Shown here piece by piece: positions 46,141 to 58,290 of a stretch of 64,000 nt of DNA. Source of the stretch: Ricinus communis (taxonomy: Eukaryota; Streptophyta; Magnoliopsida; Malpighiales; Euphorbiaceae); assembly GCF_019578655.1 (NCBI RefSeq), contig NC_063256.1:25654342-25718341 (forward strand), written 5' to 3'. Made by a program: the position numbers and the translations under genes. The notes under the pieces are model-generated. The model saw nothing but the letters and a program-made list of their open reading frames with translations, was not told the DNA's origin and did no database searches. Within the stretch, counting starts at the first letter, position 1; every line of letters begins with the position of its first letter.

Positions 46141-46329
46141 TCTATCCTTCTTCCCTCTAGTATCAAATTTTTTTTTTTTTCATCCTTTTTTATTAACCTA
46201 AGGGACAATTAATCTCTATTTTGATCTTAATATCCGAATTAAATGTGGCTAATATCATGTTTGAGTGTCTATTTAACAAAATGTTAAGGGTTCATTCGTA
46301 AAGCAAGGTTTCCTCAAAGCTATCAAATA

Positions 46330-47394
46330 AGGTTAGTAAAAAGACCTAAAAAAGAGCGCGAGGGTGCTTTTCATATGGTAAAAGTTGACTAGCCTCAAGG
46401 GAAGACCTTCTGGAAAAATCCCCAAGGATGGAGAGACGCCTAGCAGTTAATGAGTCAACTCCTTTAGAAAGCGTGAGGGCGCTTCAAAAGCATGAGGGCC
46501 ATTTAATTGGAGATAAAATCTCAAACATGGCAGGCATTTACGCTACGAGAAATGCGAGGGCGCTTCTAAGTGCACCCATGACAAGCGCGAGCATGACATT
46601 CAGGCGCGAGGATGGTTTTCACATTTATTGCATTGTTAGTGACCGTTGCAACTTTAGCCACCAAGTCAGAGCCATGTGTTTAGAGTTGTTGGAGTCTTAA
46701 CAACTTTTTTTAGAAAGCGCAAGGGCACTTTTCATGACTACAAGCAGCTTTTTGCCAAGTCATCAAATTTGCATTTAATGAGCTTTGGAAGTATTATAAC
46801 ATCTCTAAGAGGTTGGTAAGTGTATAAATACCCTCATAAAGACTCAAGATAGATGTATGTGAATTTATTATGCCAAAACTCTTGCAAATTTATTTCTCAT
46901 TTTATTACACTTGATTTTCTTCTTTGTAAAGTGTATTAAGTTGAATTTCTATATTCAACTACTCGTATTAAAAATACAAGGAATTAGTTGTTGAGTAACC
47001 ACTTAATACTCAAGGGTTAAGGGACTTCGTGAGGTATTAGTTTACTAAGGGAAGAAGTTTAGTGTAGTCTTGTAAAACACCAAGTTGTTGGGTGAAGTTG
47101 AAAAATCCAAAGGTTATAATCTTGAAAATTATAGTGGAATTCTCAAGTGTGATATTGAGGAGTGGATGTAGGGAGGATTATTCCCAAACTACTATAAATC
47201 CCTTATGTGAATTTCTCTAAACTCTAACTCTCTTGCAAATTCCTTTAATCTTCTTAAAGTCCTTGTGTATTTCTTATCTTAATTTATTTCCGTAATTGGA
47301 GGTCACCAATTCAATCCCCCTACTTGGTTCCAAAGGACAACACTTTTTATAGTTCACCAATTCAACCCCCCCCATTGGTTTATAAGGGCAAACA
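46330..47394 (+). repeat. 5' LTR of E4
   Basis: Ends GGGCAAACA two bases before the primer-binding site; the left end is not fixed. It holds at least five copies of a word related to GCGAGGGCGCTT (46350-46735), then TATAAATA (46823-46830). Its last 80 bp contain a partial tandem duplication (CACCAATTCAAYCCCCC twice). The reading frame 46428-46700 is LTR sequence. Confidence 0.7.
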
Positions 47395-47396
47395 AG

Positions 47397-47408
47397 TGGT
47401 ATCAGAGC
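47397..47408 (+). promoter_or_regulatory. E4 primer-binding site (initiator tRNA-Met)
   Basis: TGGTATCAGAGC is the standard copia primer-binding site complementary to the 3' end of plant initiator tRNA-Met, placed two bases after the LTR end. Confidence 0.95.
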
Positions 47409-47749
47409 ATCATACTCACAAACCAAGCTTATGTGTGTGAGTTAAAGATGCAAGATGGTTAATGAAGGAAAGCACCACCTTAGACCATACTTTGATGCAT
47501 ATGACTATGCCCATTGGAAGTACAAGATGGAGATATACTTGGATAGTGAAACGGTGAATGTATAGGATTGTGAAAGAAAGGAAGGCAGACCGTCGACCAA
47601 GCAAAAAGATGGTATAGACATTCCCCTTGATAGAAATGAATAGGTGGATGCTCATAAAAAGTAAATGGTCAAAATAAAAGAGCAATGATCATCCTCCTTA
47701 GTTCACTCTTTAGAGAGGAATGTGGGAGAGTTCAACACCTAGAAGAATT

Positions 47750-47967
47750 GAAAGATCTTGGAGAACTACCATGAGAGTACCAAGCAAGTTAAATCGAAGA
47801 AGATCCAACTCTTAATGACATAGTACAAACCTTCAAGATGAAGCCAAATAAGAGCATCGAAAGACCTTGGAGAACTACCATAAGAGTACCAAGCAAGTTA
47901 ATTCGAAGAAGATCCAACTCTTAATGACATAGTATAAACCTTTAATATGAAGCCAAATAAGAGCATC
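47750..47967. repeat. 109-bp tandem duplication in E4 gag
   Basis: 47750-47858 is repeated at 47859-47967 with few changes. The unit is not a multiple of three, so it shifts the gag frame. Confidence 0.92.
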
Positions 47968-48840
47968 ATTGACATGACCAACTAGCTTCTCACCATCATC
48001 CATAACTCATGGGAATTGGGTAAGCGCTATGAGCTTATTGACATTAACAACAAGATCCTCAAGGCTCTACTGCTTAAGGACTATGGTTCAAGGATGGCAA
48101 GTATAGAAGAAGCTAATGAGAACTTGTGAAAGGTGCCAACGAATGAGCTTACTAGCAAGATCCTTATCCATAAGATGGCTCTTACAAAAAAAGAAGCGCA
48201 AGAAAGGAAAGGGAATAAAAAAGAAAGCCTTGGCTCTCAAGAGTCCTACAAGGCAACAAGAGAGTGAAAGCTTTAGTGCATCTGAGTCTAGTGAAGATAA
48301 GGATGAAGAACTAGCCAGGCTTTTCAAGAAAGTCAAGGAAATTATGAAGAATGGAAAGAGAGAGAAGAGGCTCTTCAAGAAGTCATCTTCTAAATCCAAC
48401 ACCAACTCAAGCTTTAAAGAAATGAAGGAGAGAAAAAATGATCTCACTTATTATAGATGTGGGAAGCAAAGGCACATCAAGGCCGATTGCTTCAAGAGAA
48501 AAAATAAAGGAGAAGGAGAATAAGAAAGCTTTCAAGGCTATATAGGATGACTCTTCATCAACTGAAGATAAAGATGAAGAAGTGGCCAACCTATGTTTCA
48601 AGGCATAAGAGGATGACTCAAATGAGATATCTTCCATATCCCACTCTTGTGATGATATTGATTGTGAAAATAAAATGCATTGTGTGGATAATGATAAATT
48701 ACTTGAAGCCATGAGTTTAAAATATAAAAAAATATCATTTAAAATGAGGGTTTATAATGATAAATGCTCTAAATTTTAGTAAAATTTAAATTAACTTCAA
48801 AAATAAATTTCTTTATTTACATCTTCAAATGATAACCTTC

Positions 48841-49041
48841 ATTCTCTTTTGAAAGGGATTTTAAAGAAGTGGTTTGAGATGAGGCTCATTCAAAGATTTC
48901 TTTTATGACTTCAAGTTTCTTTGAAAGAGATTTTAAAGAAGTGGTTTGAGATAAGAACTTCAAAAATAAGTTTCTTTGTTAACATCATTCAATGAGCTCT
49001 CATTTCAAACCACTTCTTTAAAATATCTTTCAAAAGAGAAT
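48841..49041. repeat. Inverted duplication in E4 gag
   Basis: 48841-48883 (ATTCTCTTTTGAAAGGGATT onward) recurs inverted at 48999-49041. Part of it recurs directly at 48919-48954. The arms could form a 43-bp hairpin. It looks like local template switching during reverse transcription or repair. Confidence 0.85.
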
Positions 49042-49472
49042 GATTCCTTAAACGTGGAGCTTGAGGAGTTGAGAAGCTCTATTTTAAAATTTCCCAAGGG
49101 AGAAAAAGCTTTGGATACTCTAATTTTATCTCAAAGGCCTTCTTTGATCAAATATGGATTAGGGTGCAATGATGCATCATCATCTACTTCATCTCCTTCC
49201 ACATCTAAATTTGTTAAGGCGTGAGCACCACAAACATCTTCAATTGAGTGTGTTGATAGGAAGGCCAAGGCATAAACTAAAGCTCCAACTCCTAAAAGGA
49301 AGGAAAAAGCTTAACATGTTCCAAAAGCTAAGGCTAAAGGAACATAAAGGCGTGCAAGTAACCACACACCTAAAACTTATACTTGTATGTATAACAAATC
49401 TAAATGTGTGTTGGGACCTAAACCTCAAGCAAAAAGGCAGGTGAACAAAAAATAGTTCAAACCTAATTTCAA

Positions 49473-51327
49473 TGTCACTATTGCATGAAGTTTGGGCACA
49501 TTAATATTTTTTGCTATATTAGGAAGGAACATCTCCAATTAGGAGAGACCTTCATGACTAACCCTCAACGACTCAAAATAGTTTAAGTACCTAAAAGAAA
49601 AGACATTTAATTTTGCTCTTGTAGGTATGCTTCAAGTCAAGTTTGAAAGAGGAAGATTGGTATGTGGATAGTGGATACTCAAAGCATATGACCGGAAACG
49701 CCAGCCTCTTTTCATGCTTGAGGAAAATTAATGGAGGAAAGGTAACTTACAGAATTATGGCAAGGGTAGATTGTAGGCATTGATTCCATTAGTAAAAAAG
49801 ACTCTCCTCTCATTCATAATGTTCTTTTGGTTGATGGTTTGAAGCATAACCTTATGAGTGTAAGTCAATTGTGTGACAAAGGTAACAAAGTCACCTTTGA
49901 CTCTAAGGGTTTCCAAGTCACTTCCTTGAAAAGTGATAAGGAAATCCTTAGGGGACAAAGGCTTGGCAATACCTACAAAATTAACTTACACAAAAATGCT
50001 AATAAATCTCTTAAGTGTATTGTATCTATTAGTAAGGAGACTTGGCTATGGCAAAGAAGATTTAGACATGCAAATATGGAACTCCTTCATAGCCTAAAGA
50101 AGAATGAATTAGTAGTTGGATTGCCAAAGGTGAAGATCAGAAAAGATAAGACTTGTGGACCTTGCAAAATAGGAAAGCAACATAAAGCATCCTTCAAAAC
50201 CAAAAACATTGTAAGTACTTCTAGACCTCTTCAACTAATTCATATAGACTTGTTTGGACCCACTAGAGTTTCTAGTTTATGAGAAAAGTATTATGCATAT
50301 GTCGTTGTTAATGACTACTCTAGATTCACTTAGGTTAGTTTCTTAGCTCACAAGAATAATGCTTTTAAAGTATTTAAAAGTTTTCAAGAAGAGTTTAATA
50401 TGAGAAAAGTTTTTGCATTTCTAAAATTAGAAGTGATCATGAAAAAGAGTTCAAAAATATTTTATTTGAATCTTATTGTGATGAAAATAGAATGTCACAT
50501 GATTTTTCATCTCCTAGAATACCACAATAAAATGGTGTTGTAGAGATAAAAGAAATAGAACTCTTGTAGAGATTGCTAGAACAATATTCAATGAATATAA
50601 ATTACCTACACACTTTTAGGCGAAATTCGTCAACACATCTTGCTATATTATGAATAGAGTTTTTAAAGGACCTATTTTGAATAAAACTTCTTATGAGTTA
50701 TGGAATGGAAAAAAATCTAAAATTTTATATCTTAGAAAATTTATATGTAAATGCTATATTCTAAACACTAAGGATAATCTTGGGAAATTCTCATCCAAAA
50801 TGGATGAGAGTATATCTCTTGGTTATTCCTTATCTAGCAAAGCTTATAAAGTGTTTAACAAGAAGTCTATGGTTGTTGAAGAGTCTATGAATGTTGTGTT
50901 TTTTGAATCTAGTATACTGGATCTTGAAAAATATTATTTTGATAATTTTATAGGTGATTTTGAGAAGCTTGACATCCATGATGATGGTCCTCAAGTGGAA
51001 GGAACCTCTCAAGATCAACCCCAAAGCATTGAACCTTCTTCACCACCTCAAGAGCAAGCACCTCAACAGTTGCCAAGAGAGTTAAGGGAACTCAAAGTGC
51101 ATCCCAAAGAACTAAAATAAGTGAACTCTTAAGTACTAGATCTCAATTCAAATATTTAAATAATAATCTTACTTTTGTCTCTTAAATTGAGCTAAGAACT
51201 ATTAGTGCAGCTCTTAATGATGAGTGTTAGGTGATTGCTATGCAAGAGAAACTCAACTAACTTGAGAGAAATCAAGTGTGGACACTTGTTCTTAGACACA
51301 AGGGTCATCCTATTATAGGTTGTAAAT
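49473..51327 (+). pseudogene. E4 pol, first part (zinc knuckle, protease, integrase)
   Basis: An intact second zinc knuckle CHYCMKFGHINIFC occurs at 49473-49514. The protease active site WYVDSGYSKHM lies near 49660-49693. The frame 49827-50282 has MSVSQLCDKG, the pre-integrase zinc motif (H..H, CGPC near 50155) and the integrase start HIDLFGP. Further blocks, in broken frames, include VVVNDYSRFT, SYELWNGKK and a linker (50650-51120) rich in Pro/Gln. Translation reaches GCK at 51326, where E5 is inserted before the Trp of GxKWVYRNK. The conserved SIRE wording fits this lineage. Confidence 0.88.
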
Positions 51328-53319
51328 TTTGGAAAAGACACATGCAGTGGCACAGCGAAAGCTCTATACCTTTCACATCCCATGAAAATTAAGGTTACAA
51401 GTTGTAGTTGAGGATTTAAGTTGAGAAAACAAAATAACTTTTCTTTTATGAACGTGAAGAACACAAAGAAAAAGATTATAACCTTTGAACAACATAATTC
51501 AGTTCTTGGTTGTTGAAGATGTTTCTGTTAGAGAATCAAATAGAGATTCGCAATTACAAATCCTTTAGATTACCTCATACAACCAATCTCAAGTAAAGCT
51601 ATTCAATCCTTGAATATGAAGAACTCATTCTCCTCTTTCAAGTTTTCTACTATGAGAACCTTGTTATGATAGTAAGTATGTCGATTATCTCTATTCTTCT
51701 TATGATAATAAGAGTAAGAAACTCTCTTATATAGTCCTTAACACAGTTGTACAAATACATGTCATTGCAAAACTCTTTTGTGATGACATGTGTCAAGCAG
51801 TATTGACACATGTCATCATAAAATTCGTTTGTAATGACAGGTGTCAAGCTATATTGACAACATGTGTCAAGTTGCTTTCTTAACACATGTCATCATAAAA
51901 TCCTTTTGGTGATGACACGTGTCAAGTTGCTTTTTTACTACACGTCATTATAAAACCCTTTTAATGATGACACATGTCAAGCTGTTTTCCTAAAACATGT
52001 CATCATAAACCCTTTTATGATGACACGTATTAAGCTACTTTCATGACACGTGTCAATAAAACCCTTTAATGAGGACACGTGTCAAGCTGTTGTACAAATA
52101 CATGTCATTACAAACTCTTTTGTGATGACATGTGTCAAGCTCTTTCAATATATAATACTTATATATTATGCATTTTCATTAGTTAGATATTTACGGACTT
52201 TAACTTCAAAAGATGCTAGTGTTCCTACTCGAGGTACAAGTCAAGTCCATTGTTGTGCTTGAGTTGATCTTAGCGTATGTGAATTTTTAGGTTCATTATT
52301 AATCTCTTTAATATTAATTAAAAAAACTTTAATCAACTAAGGGAACAATTAAATAATTGTCCTTCAATCGTTCCCATAAATTATAAGTGACGTCTAACAA
52401 CATATTATAATTATACAATTAATAATAAAGGCATTGATCATCCATGAACCCTTTAATGATTACCGTGTAATTAAATCCTTCCATTGAACAATATCTCGAT
52501 CAAGTAACGATCATGGAATAGTCAAATCCACTAACTTGATTTTATGACCAAATCTAGGATACATTTCAACTAAATATGATTAATGCAAAAACCCCTTTTT
52601 CATTAATCATAATTACCTCGGCCAAGGATTTCTTAGTCAAGATATTATCGAATTGCATAGGATATTCTCCTTGTTTACTCAACGCAATGGATTCTTTGTT
52701 GATGAACACTTGCCTCCATGCATATGTAACTAGAGCCACTATCTGCAAGTACCCATTCTAGGTATGAATGGATTCCTAAAGTATATGCAAATTCCAATTA
52801 TATATTCATGAGACAACTCTATCACCTCAGGTCTGAGGATTAGTTACACCATCATAACTTAATAATGAATTAGTGACTTAAGCAAATCATCCATGTGATT
52901 CATTATTTCTTCAAGTCATGTTTTAGTACACTTGTCGCACAAGTTACCCATAATGATTAACTTAGTAACTCATACTAAATGGCATGAGACTCACCATCCT
53001 ATATATATTAGTATCTCATACTAATCATAGGGTTAAACGCAATATATTGATCTTCCAAATTAAAGATGTCCAATATTTAATCCTATAACCAAGAACTACT
53101 TTATAATATTTATTCTAAAGATCATTTGTCACTCATATTCTCAACTCTTGAGAATGGATTCTTTGATAAATATTATTAGACTCATTCAATAATTATATTA
53201 CTATAAAAATGAATGATAGACAACTCCTATAAATAAAATGATATGTATTACATAATAATATCACAATGTATGAACCAAAAAGAAAAAGTCCAATTGGCTT
53301 TTAGGACATACATCTAACA
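51328..53319 (-). repeat. 3' LTR of E5
   Basis: Ends ACATCTAACA in plus reading (TGTTAGATGT in element orientation), next to the polypurine tract. It includes the 8-unit array (about 51745-52145), a TATA-like CTATATAAGAG (about 51720-51732) and no gene. Frames such as 52050-52262 and 52566-52748 are LTR sequence. Confidence 0.92.
51745..52145. repeat. Array of ~55-bp G-box units in the E5 3' LTR
   Basis: Eight units built around GATGACACGTGTCAAGCT, with paired AACACATGTCATCAT half-sites. Several keep the palindrome GACACGTGTC (G-box core CACGTG). It lies just upstream, in element orientation, of the TATA box. Confidence 0.9.
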
Positions 53320-53339
53320 ATCTCCCACTTGTACTAAAG
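53320..53339 (-). other. Polypurine tract of E5
   Basis: CTTTAGTACAAGTGGGAGAT on the minus strand directly precedes the LTR start TGTTAGATG. Confidence 0.9.
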
Positions 53340-53399
53340 CTAATCGGGACAGTATCTGAAACCCATCTTCATAAGATGGCATTCCAATTGTATTTGCAT

Positions 53400-56310
53400 C
53401 ATAGCTTTGGTAAAGGCATCAGCTACATTATGATCTGATTCTATTCTTTGCATGGCTATATCACCTCTACCAATGATTTCACGTATGATATGGAAGCGTC
53501 CTTTGATATGTTTGGATTTCTAATGAGACCTAGGTTCCTTGGCTTGTGCAATAGCCCCATTGTTGTCACATAAGAGAGGTATTGCTAACTCGATGGTTGG
53601 AACTACTCCAAGTTTTTTCATGAACTTTTTAATCCAAACTGCTTACTTTGTTGCATCAGATGTAGCAAAATACTAGGCCTCTGTAGTGGAGTCTGCAGTA
53701 GTATCCTGTTTGGAAATTTTCAGCTTACTGCTCCTCCATTACATATAAATACAAACCCTGAGATAGACTTTCTATCATCAACATCTGATTGAAAATCAAA
53801 ATCCGTATAACCAAGTAAATTCAATTCTCCTCCACCATATGTCAAGAATATATTTTTAGTCCTCCGCAAGTACTTAAAGATATTCTTGACCGCTACCCAG
53901 TGCTCCTCACCTAGGTTAGACTGAAACCTGCTAGTCACACTAACAATATAGGTAATTTCTGGCCTAGTACATAATATAGCATACATTTAACTTCCAATTG
54001 GTTAAGCATATGGAATCTTGGCCATCTGTGCTCTTTCACTAGATGTCTTTAGAGACATGTTCTTTGAAAGATGAATACTATGCCTATAAGGTAAGAATCC
54101 TCTCATAGAATTAAGCATGTTGAATTTCTTCAACACCTTGTCTAAGTAAAGACCTTGGGAAAGGCCTATAATCCTTTTTGATCTATCTCTATAGCTACAA
54201 ATTTTCAAAATATAGGTTACTTCACCTAAGTCTTTCTGAACAATAATATGTCATCTACATAAAGTACAAGAAAAGTGATAGCACTCCCACTAACCTTCTT
54301 GTACATATATGGTTCATCCTCATTTTTATGAAACCAAATGATTTGATTGCATCATCAAAACAAATGCTCCAACTCCTCGAAGCTTGCTTAAGACCATAAA
54401 TAGATCTCTTAAGCTTGCATACTTGATTATGAGTACCCTTGGATTCAAAACCTTAGGTTGGTCCATATAGATATCCTCCTCAATGTATCTATTAAGGAAG
54501 GGTATTTTGACATCTATCTGCCAAATCTCATAATCATAGTGTGCAGCAATGGCTAATAAAATCCTAATGGGTTTAAACATGGCTACAGGCGAGAAAGTTT
54601 CCTCATAGTCAATTCCTTGCCTTTGGCGATACCTTTTCGCCACTAGCCTAGTTTTGAAGGTTTCAACCTTCCAATCAAAAGCAATCTTTCTCTTATAAAC
54701 CCATTTATTCCCTATAGGTACAATACCTTCAAGAAGGTCTACAAGATCCTACACTTCGTTCTTATACATGGAATCCATTTCTAATCTGATTGCCTCATGC
54801 CCTTTACTAGAATCAATATCTGATATTGCTTCTTCGTAACTAGTAGGATCATCTATATGATCTGCATCTCTATAAATGAGTAATTCTTTTACATTCCCTT
54901 GGAGCATGCCATATCTTTCTAGTGAATGAGAAATTCTACTAGATCTTCAAGGTAATGTAATGACAGGGTTGATAGGCATTGGTTCATTGATTGGTTCTTG
55001 ACTGATTTGTTCTTCAGATGACACTTCATCGAGTTCTATCTTCCTTTTGCTCCCACTATCTTGAATAAACTATGTTTCAAGAATGAGAGCATATTTGCTA
55101 ATAACGATGGTCATATCAACAGGAAGATAGAAATAATATCCTTTTGTTTCTTTAGGATATCCAATAAATCTCCTTTTAACAGATAGGGCTTCTAATTTGT
55201 CCACTTTTAGCTTTTTCACAAAAGCTGGACAACCCCAAATCTTAACATGTTTAAGACTGGGTTCCCTGCCATTCTATACCTCATATGGAGTTTTAGGAAC
55301 AGACTTGGAAGGCACTCTGTTCAAAAGGTATAATGCTATAAGGAGGGCATATCCCCATAAGGAAGTGGGTAAATCAGTAAAGCTCAGTATCGATCGTACC
55401 ATCTCTAATAAGTTATGATTCCTCCTTTTAGATACACCATTCAATTGTGGTGTTCCAAGGAGAGTATGTTATGAAAAAATGCCATGTTCCTTTAGGAACT
55501 AATCAAACTCATTGCTCAAATATTCACCACCTCGATCAGATCGAAGGGCTTTAATACTTAGGCCTATATGATTCTCAACTTCAGCTTTAAATTCTTTGAA
55601 CTTTCCAAAGGATTCAGACTTGTATCTCTTAAGGTACAAATACCCATACCGTGATAAATCATCAGGAATGGTAATGAATTAAGTGCAACCACCACGTGCC
55701 ATAATGTTTAAAGGTCCACATACATCACTATGTATCAGTCCTAAAACATTTGAGCTTGTTCCCCATGTCCCGTAAAGGGTGATTGCGTCATTTTTCCTTG
55801 AAGACAAGATTCACACATTGGATAGGGTTCAGAACCAATGGGATTCACCAATCCTATTTTAACCAATTTAGTGATTCTTTCTTCTACATTATGACCTAAT
55901 CTAAGATGCCACAAATATCTCGAATTTAGATCTTTAGTTGCTTTGGCATTTATATTTACATTATGTGTTTTAGCTTTATCTACATATAAAATTAAATAAT
56001 ATAGACCATTAATTAAACTACCATATGTAATAAATTCATTTCTAAAATGAACTTGGCAAACATCATTTACAAATTTGAATTCATAATTCTTAACTACTAA
56101 AGCAGAAAGTGAAATGATGTTTCTATATACATTAGGTACATATAAGCAGTCCTCTAATATTAATTTATATTCAATAGACAAAATAACAAAAACAATTCCT
56201 ATGGCGACTACAACAACACTTTCTCCATTCCCCATCTTTAGAACTAACTTATCCTTCTTAAGGATCCTACTTGCTGCCAGATCGTGCACACCAAAATCTA
56301 ACACCTAAGA
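53400..56310 (-). pseudogene. E5 pol (protease, integrase, RT, RNase H)
   Basis: Frame 56304-55741 has a protease-region VLDFG where DSG is expected (Ser to Phe) and MGNGESV. An integrase zinc region follows with WHLRLGH and CESCLQGK. Integrase-core and LTR-proximal blocks follow in broken frames toward 55200 (SDRGGEYLS-like, PQLNGV). RT (54643-54326) has RQRQGIDYEETFSPVAMF and WQIDVK, with LYVDDI near 54270-54250. RNase H (53986-53720) has CTRPEITYIVSVTSRFQSN and FVFICNGGAVS. Stops and frameshifts break every domain. Confidence 0.9.
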
Positions 56311-56329
56311 ATTAAATGATGATGAACCA

Positions 56330-57176
56330 AATGAAAAATAAGACTCGAAAACACAAAAAAGAATAGTACATTCACCTTCCTTGACTTTCAAGGATTTCAA
56401 ATACTCAGCACAATTGCATTTCTAATGTCCTTCCTTTTGACAAAAGAAACACTTCCCTTTGTCATTAGCCACTTCCTTGCCCTTTCCTTTCCCTCTAGCC
56501 TTGAAGACTTTACTAGTGGGTTTAATTGTAAATTTTCCCTTTGCCTTTTTCTTCAACTTAGTCCCACTAGTTGAAGTAAAGACAAGAGCAGTCTCCTTAC
56601 CTTTACCCTGCATAGTTTTGTGAGCTGTCACTATTTGATTAAGGAGCTCAGCTAGTGTACACTCAATTTTGTTCATATGAAAATTCATAATAAACATGGA
56701 AAAGGAATTTGGTAATGACTGCATCTATAAAGAAATTTAAAACCTTAAGACGCTCAATCAAATTGATCATCCTAAGTACATGTGACACATTAGCACCCTC
56801 AGTCATCTTAGGCCCAAACAATTGCTTTGATATCTGATATATAGCAATTCTACTTTGTTCACCATACAACTTTTCAAGGTGAGGAATGATGCTAGCAGCA
56901 TCAGTTATCTTGTCATGTTGTCTCTGCAGCTCATTAGTCATGGAAGCTAGGATATAACACCTAGCTTGCATGTCATCAAAGCGCCACTTCTCAAGTTGTA
57001 GCATGTTCCTCTTATGATGCCCCTGCAAGAAGGGGATTGGGAACCCTAGTATCAAGGATATAGGCAATGCATTCAGAATTGAGAACTATTCTCAAATTCC
57101 TAAGCCAGTCAATAAAATTTGGTCCAGTCAACCGGTTTGCATCAAGTATGCTCGCAAGTGGATTGAGGGGGGCCAT
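56330..57176 (-). pseudogene. E5 gag
   Basis: Starts at the ATG at 57176 (MAPLNPLASILDANRLTG), a common copia gag opening. The next part (57067-56663) has WRFDDMQARCYILASMTNELQ, LEKLYGEQSRIA and ISKQLFG, the UBN2-type gag. Then SMFIMNFHMNKIECTLAELL and a basic tail lead to a zinc knuckle CFFCQKEGH near 56455-56410 with a stop in place of the Trp after the His. A frameshift lies near 57080. Confidence 0.88.
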
Positions 57177-58273
57177 TTTAAATCTACAAAGAATAATAGA
57201 TTATTAGTGACTTTTTATGTAATTTTATTTTTATTTTGGTCTTTAAATCAAAATGATGACTCCCACTAACTTGGCGAATCTTACACTTTCTAGTGAGAGA
57301 CGGAAATCCTTGTTGGTGGATTTCTAGCGGGTGATTGGTTTCTTACCAAATTTTAGTATCCCTCACGTTTCATCGATTATTGGGTTACTAAAATTTTATA
57401 AGTAAATATCTCATATTATATGTATGTCATGCATGATCGAATCATTTACACTTTGGCTCCTAGTACTTTGAACCTCATGTTTCGTCGATTATTGGTCTAT
57501 TGTACATAGTTAAGTCAAGTCCACTATCCAATAAATATAATTGCAATATTACAACCTCATCGTGAGTTGACATACTCGCCACTAATAGCAATTGTACTTA
57601 TAACAACAAATACTTAATAAAATTCAATAGATTTATCACATGATCTTTCATAACCCTTATAGTTTGTCCATGATCGATACTAAGACCATAAAATCTTTAG
57701 ATTTTACATAGCGAAGAGCCATGATATCAATTTTTCAAATCATACCATTTATCAACTTAATATTAATTGGAAGATTTTAGTCTTTACTAGGTACTGTCAG
57801 CATACGTCCATTTTAAACATACATCCCATGCATATCAAAGCGGATAAATAAACTTAGATGATTAAGAGCTATCTATTCTAATTTAATTCCAAAGCCACAA
57901 ATTAAATTTAGGCACCTAGGGTTATAATAAATTACAACAAAATCAAAAGCCTAAATCAAATCAAGAAGATCCAGTTTTCTAGCATTTTAGATGATCTGAT
58001 TCCCTCTGATTCTTGAATGTTCAAATTTCTTCACTTGTAACACTTTACAATTTATAAACCTTGGCATACCATGGTGAAATAAGATTACAAAATGAAAGGA
58101 TACCAAAATAATTAATTATAACCCTAATGTAAATAATTAAATTACAAACCAAATGATTAGATCAAAGAAACACATCAAAAGGTTTCTAAGCCCAAAATCA
58201 TCCTACATGCAATCAAATTAACTTTTGCTATCCAATTCTCATTGAATTATTAAAAGTCCTCAATTATCAACAG

Positions 58274-58289
58274 GTTGGCTCTGATAATA
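58274..58289 (-). promoter_or_regulatory. E5 primer-binding site
   Basis: The minus strand reads TATTATCAGAGCCAA, close to the initiator tRNA-Met complement TGGTATCAGAGCC, directly inside the 5' LTR end. Confidence 0.8.
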
Positions 58290-58290
58290 C

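Larger units (their letters stand above)
47455..49470 (+). pseudogene. E4 gag
   Basis: Starts MVNEGKHHLRPYFDAYDYAHWK at 47455, the SIRE-type gag opening, and hits stops and a 109-bp out-of-frame duplication (47750-47967). A zinc knuckle near 48455-48500 reads YRCGKQRHIKADC, with Tyr in place of the first Cys. A charged segment follows (48116-48523). A coiled-coil-like part (48976-49224, KENDSLNVELEELRSS) comes after a local inversion (48841-49041). Confidence 0.8.

Noticed and set aside
46428..46700. 90-codon frame in the E4 LTR
   Set aside because: It consists of the repeated LTR word and has no gene-like features.
48088..48447. 119-codon minus-strand Ser/Leu/Phe-rich frame
   Set aside because: Antisense of the charged gag segment of E4; low complexity explains its length.
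51745..52145. Repeat array considered as a CRISPR array
   Set aside because: Units are tandem without unique spacers, lie in an LTR, and the genome is a plant.
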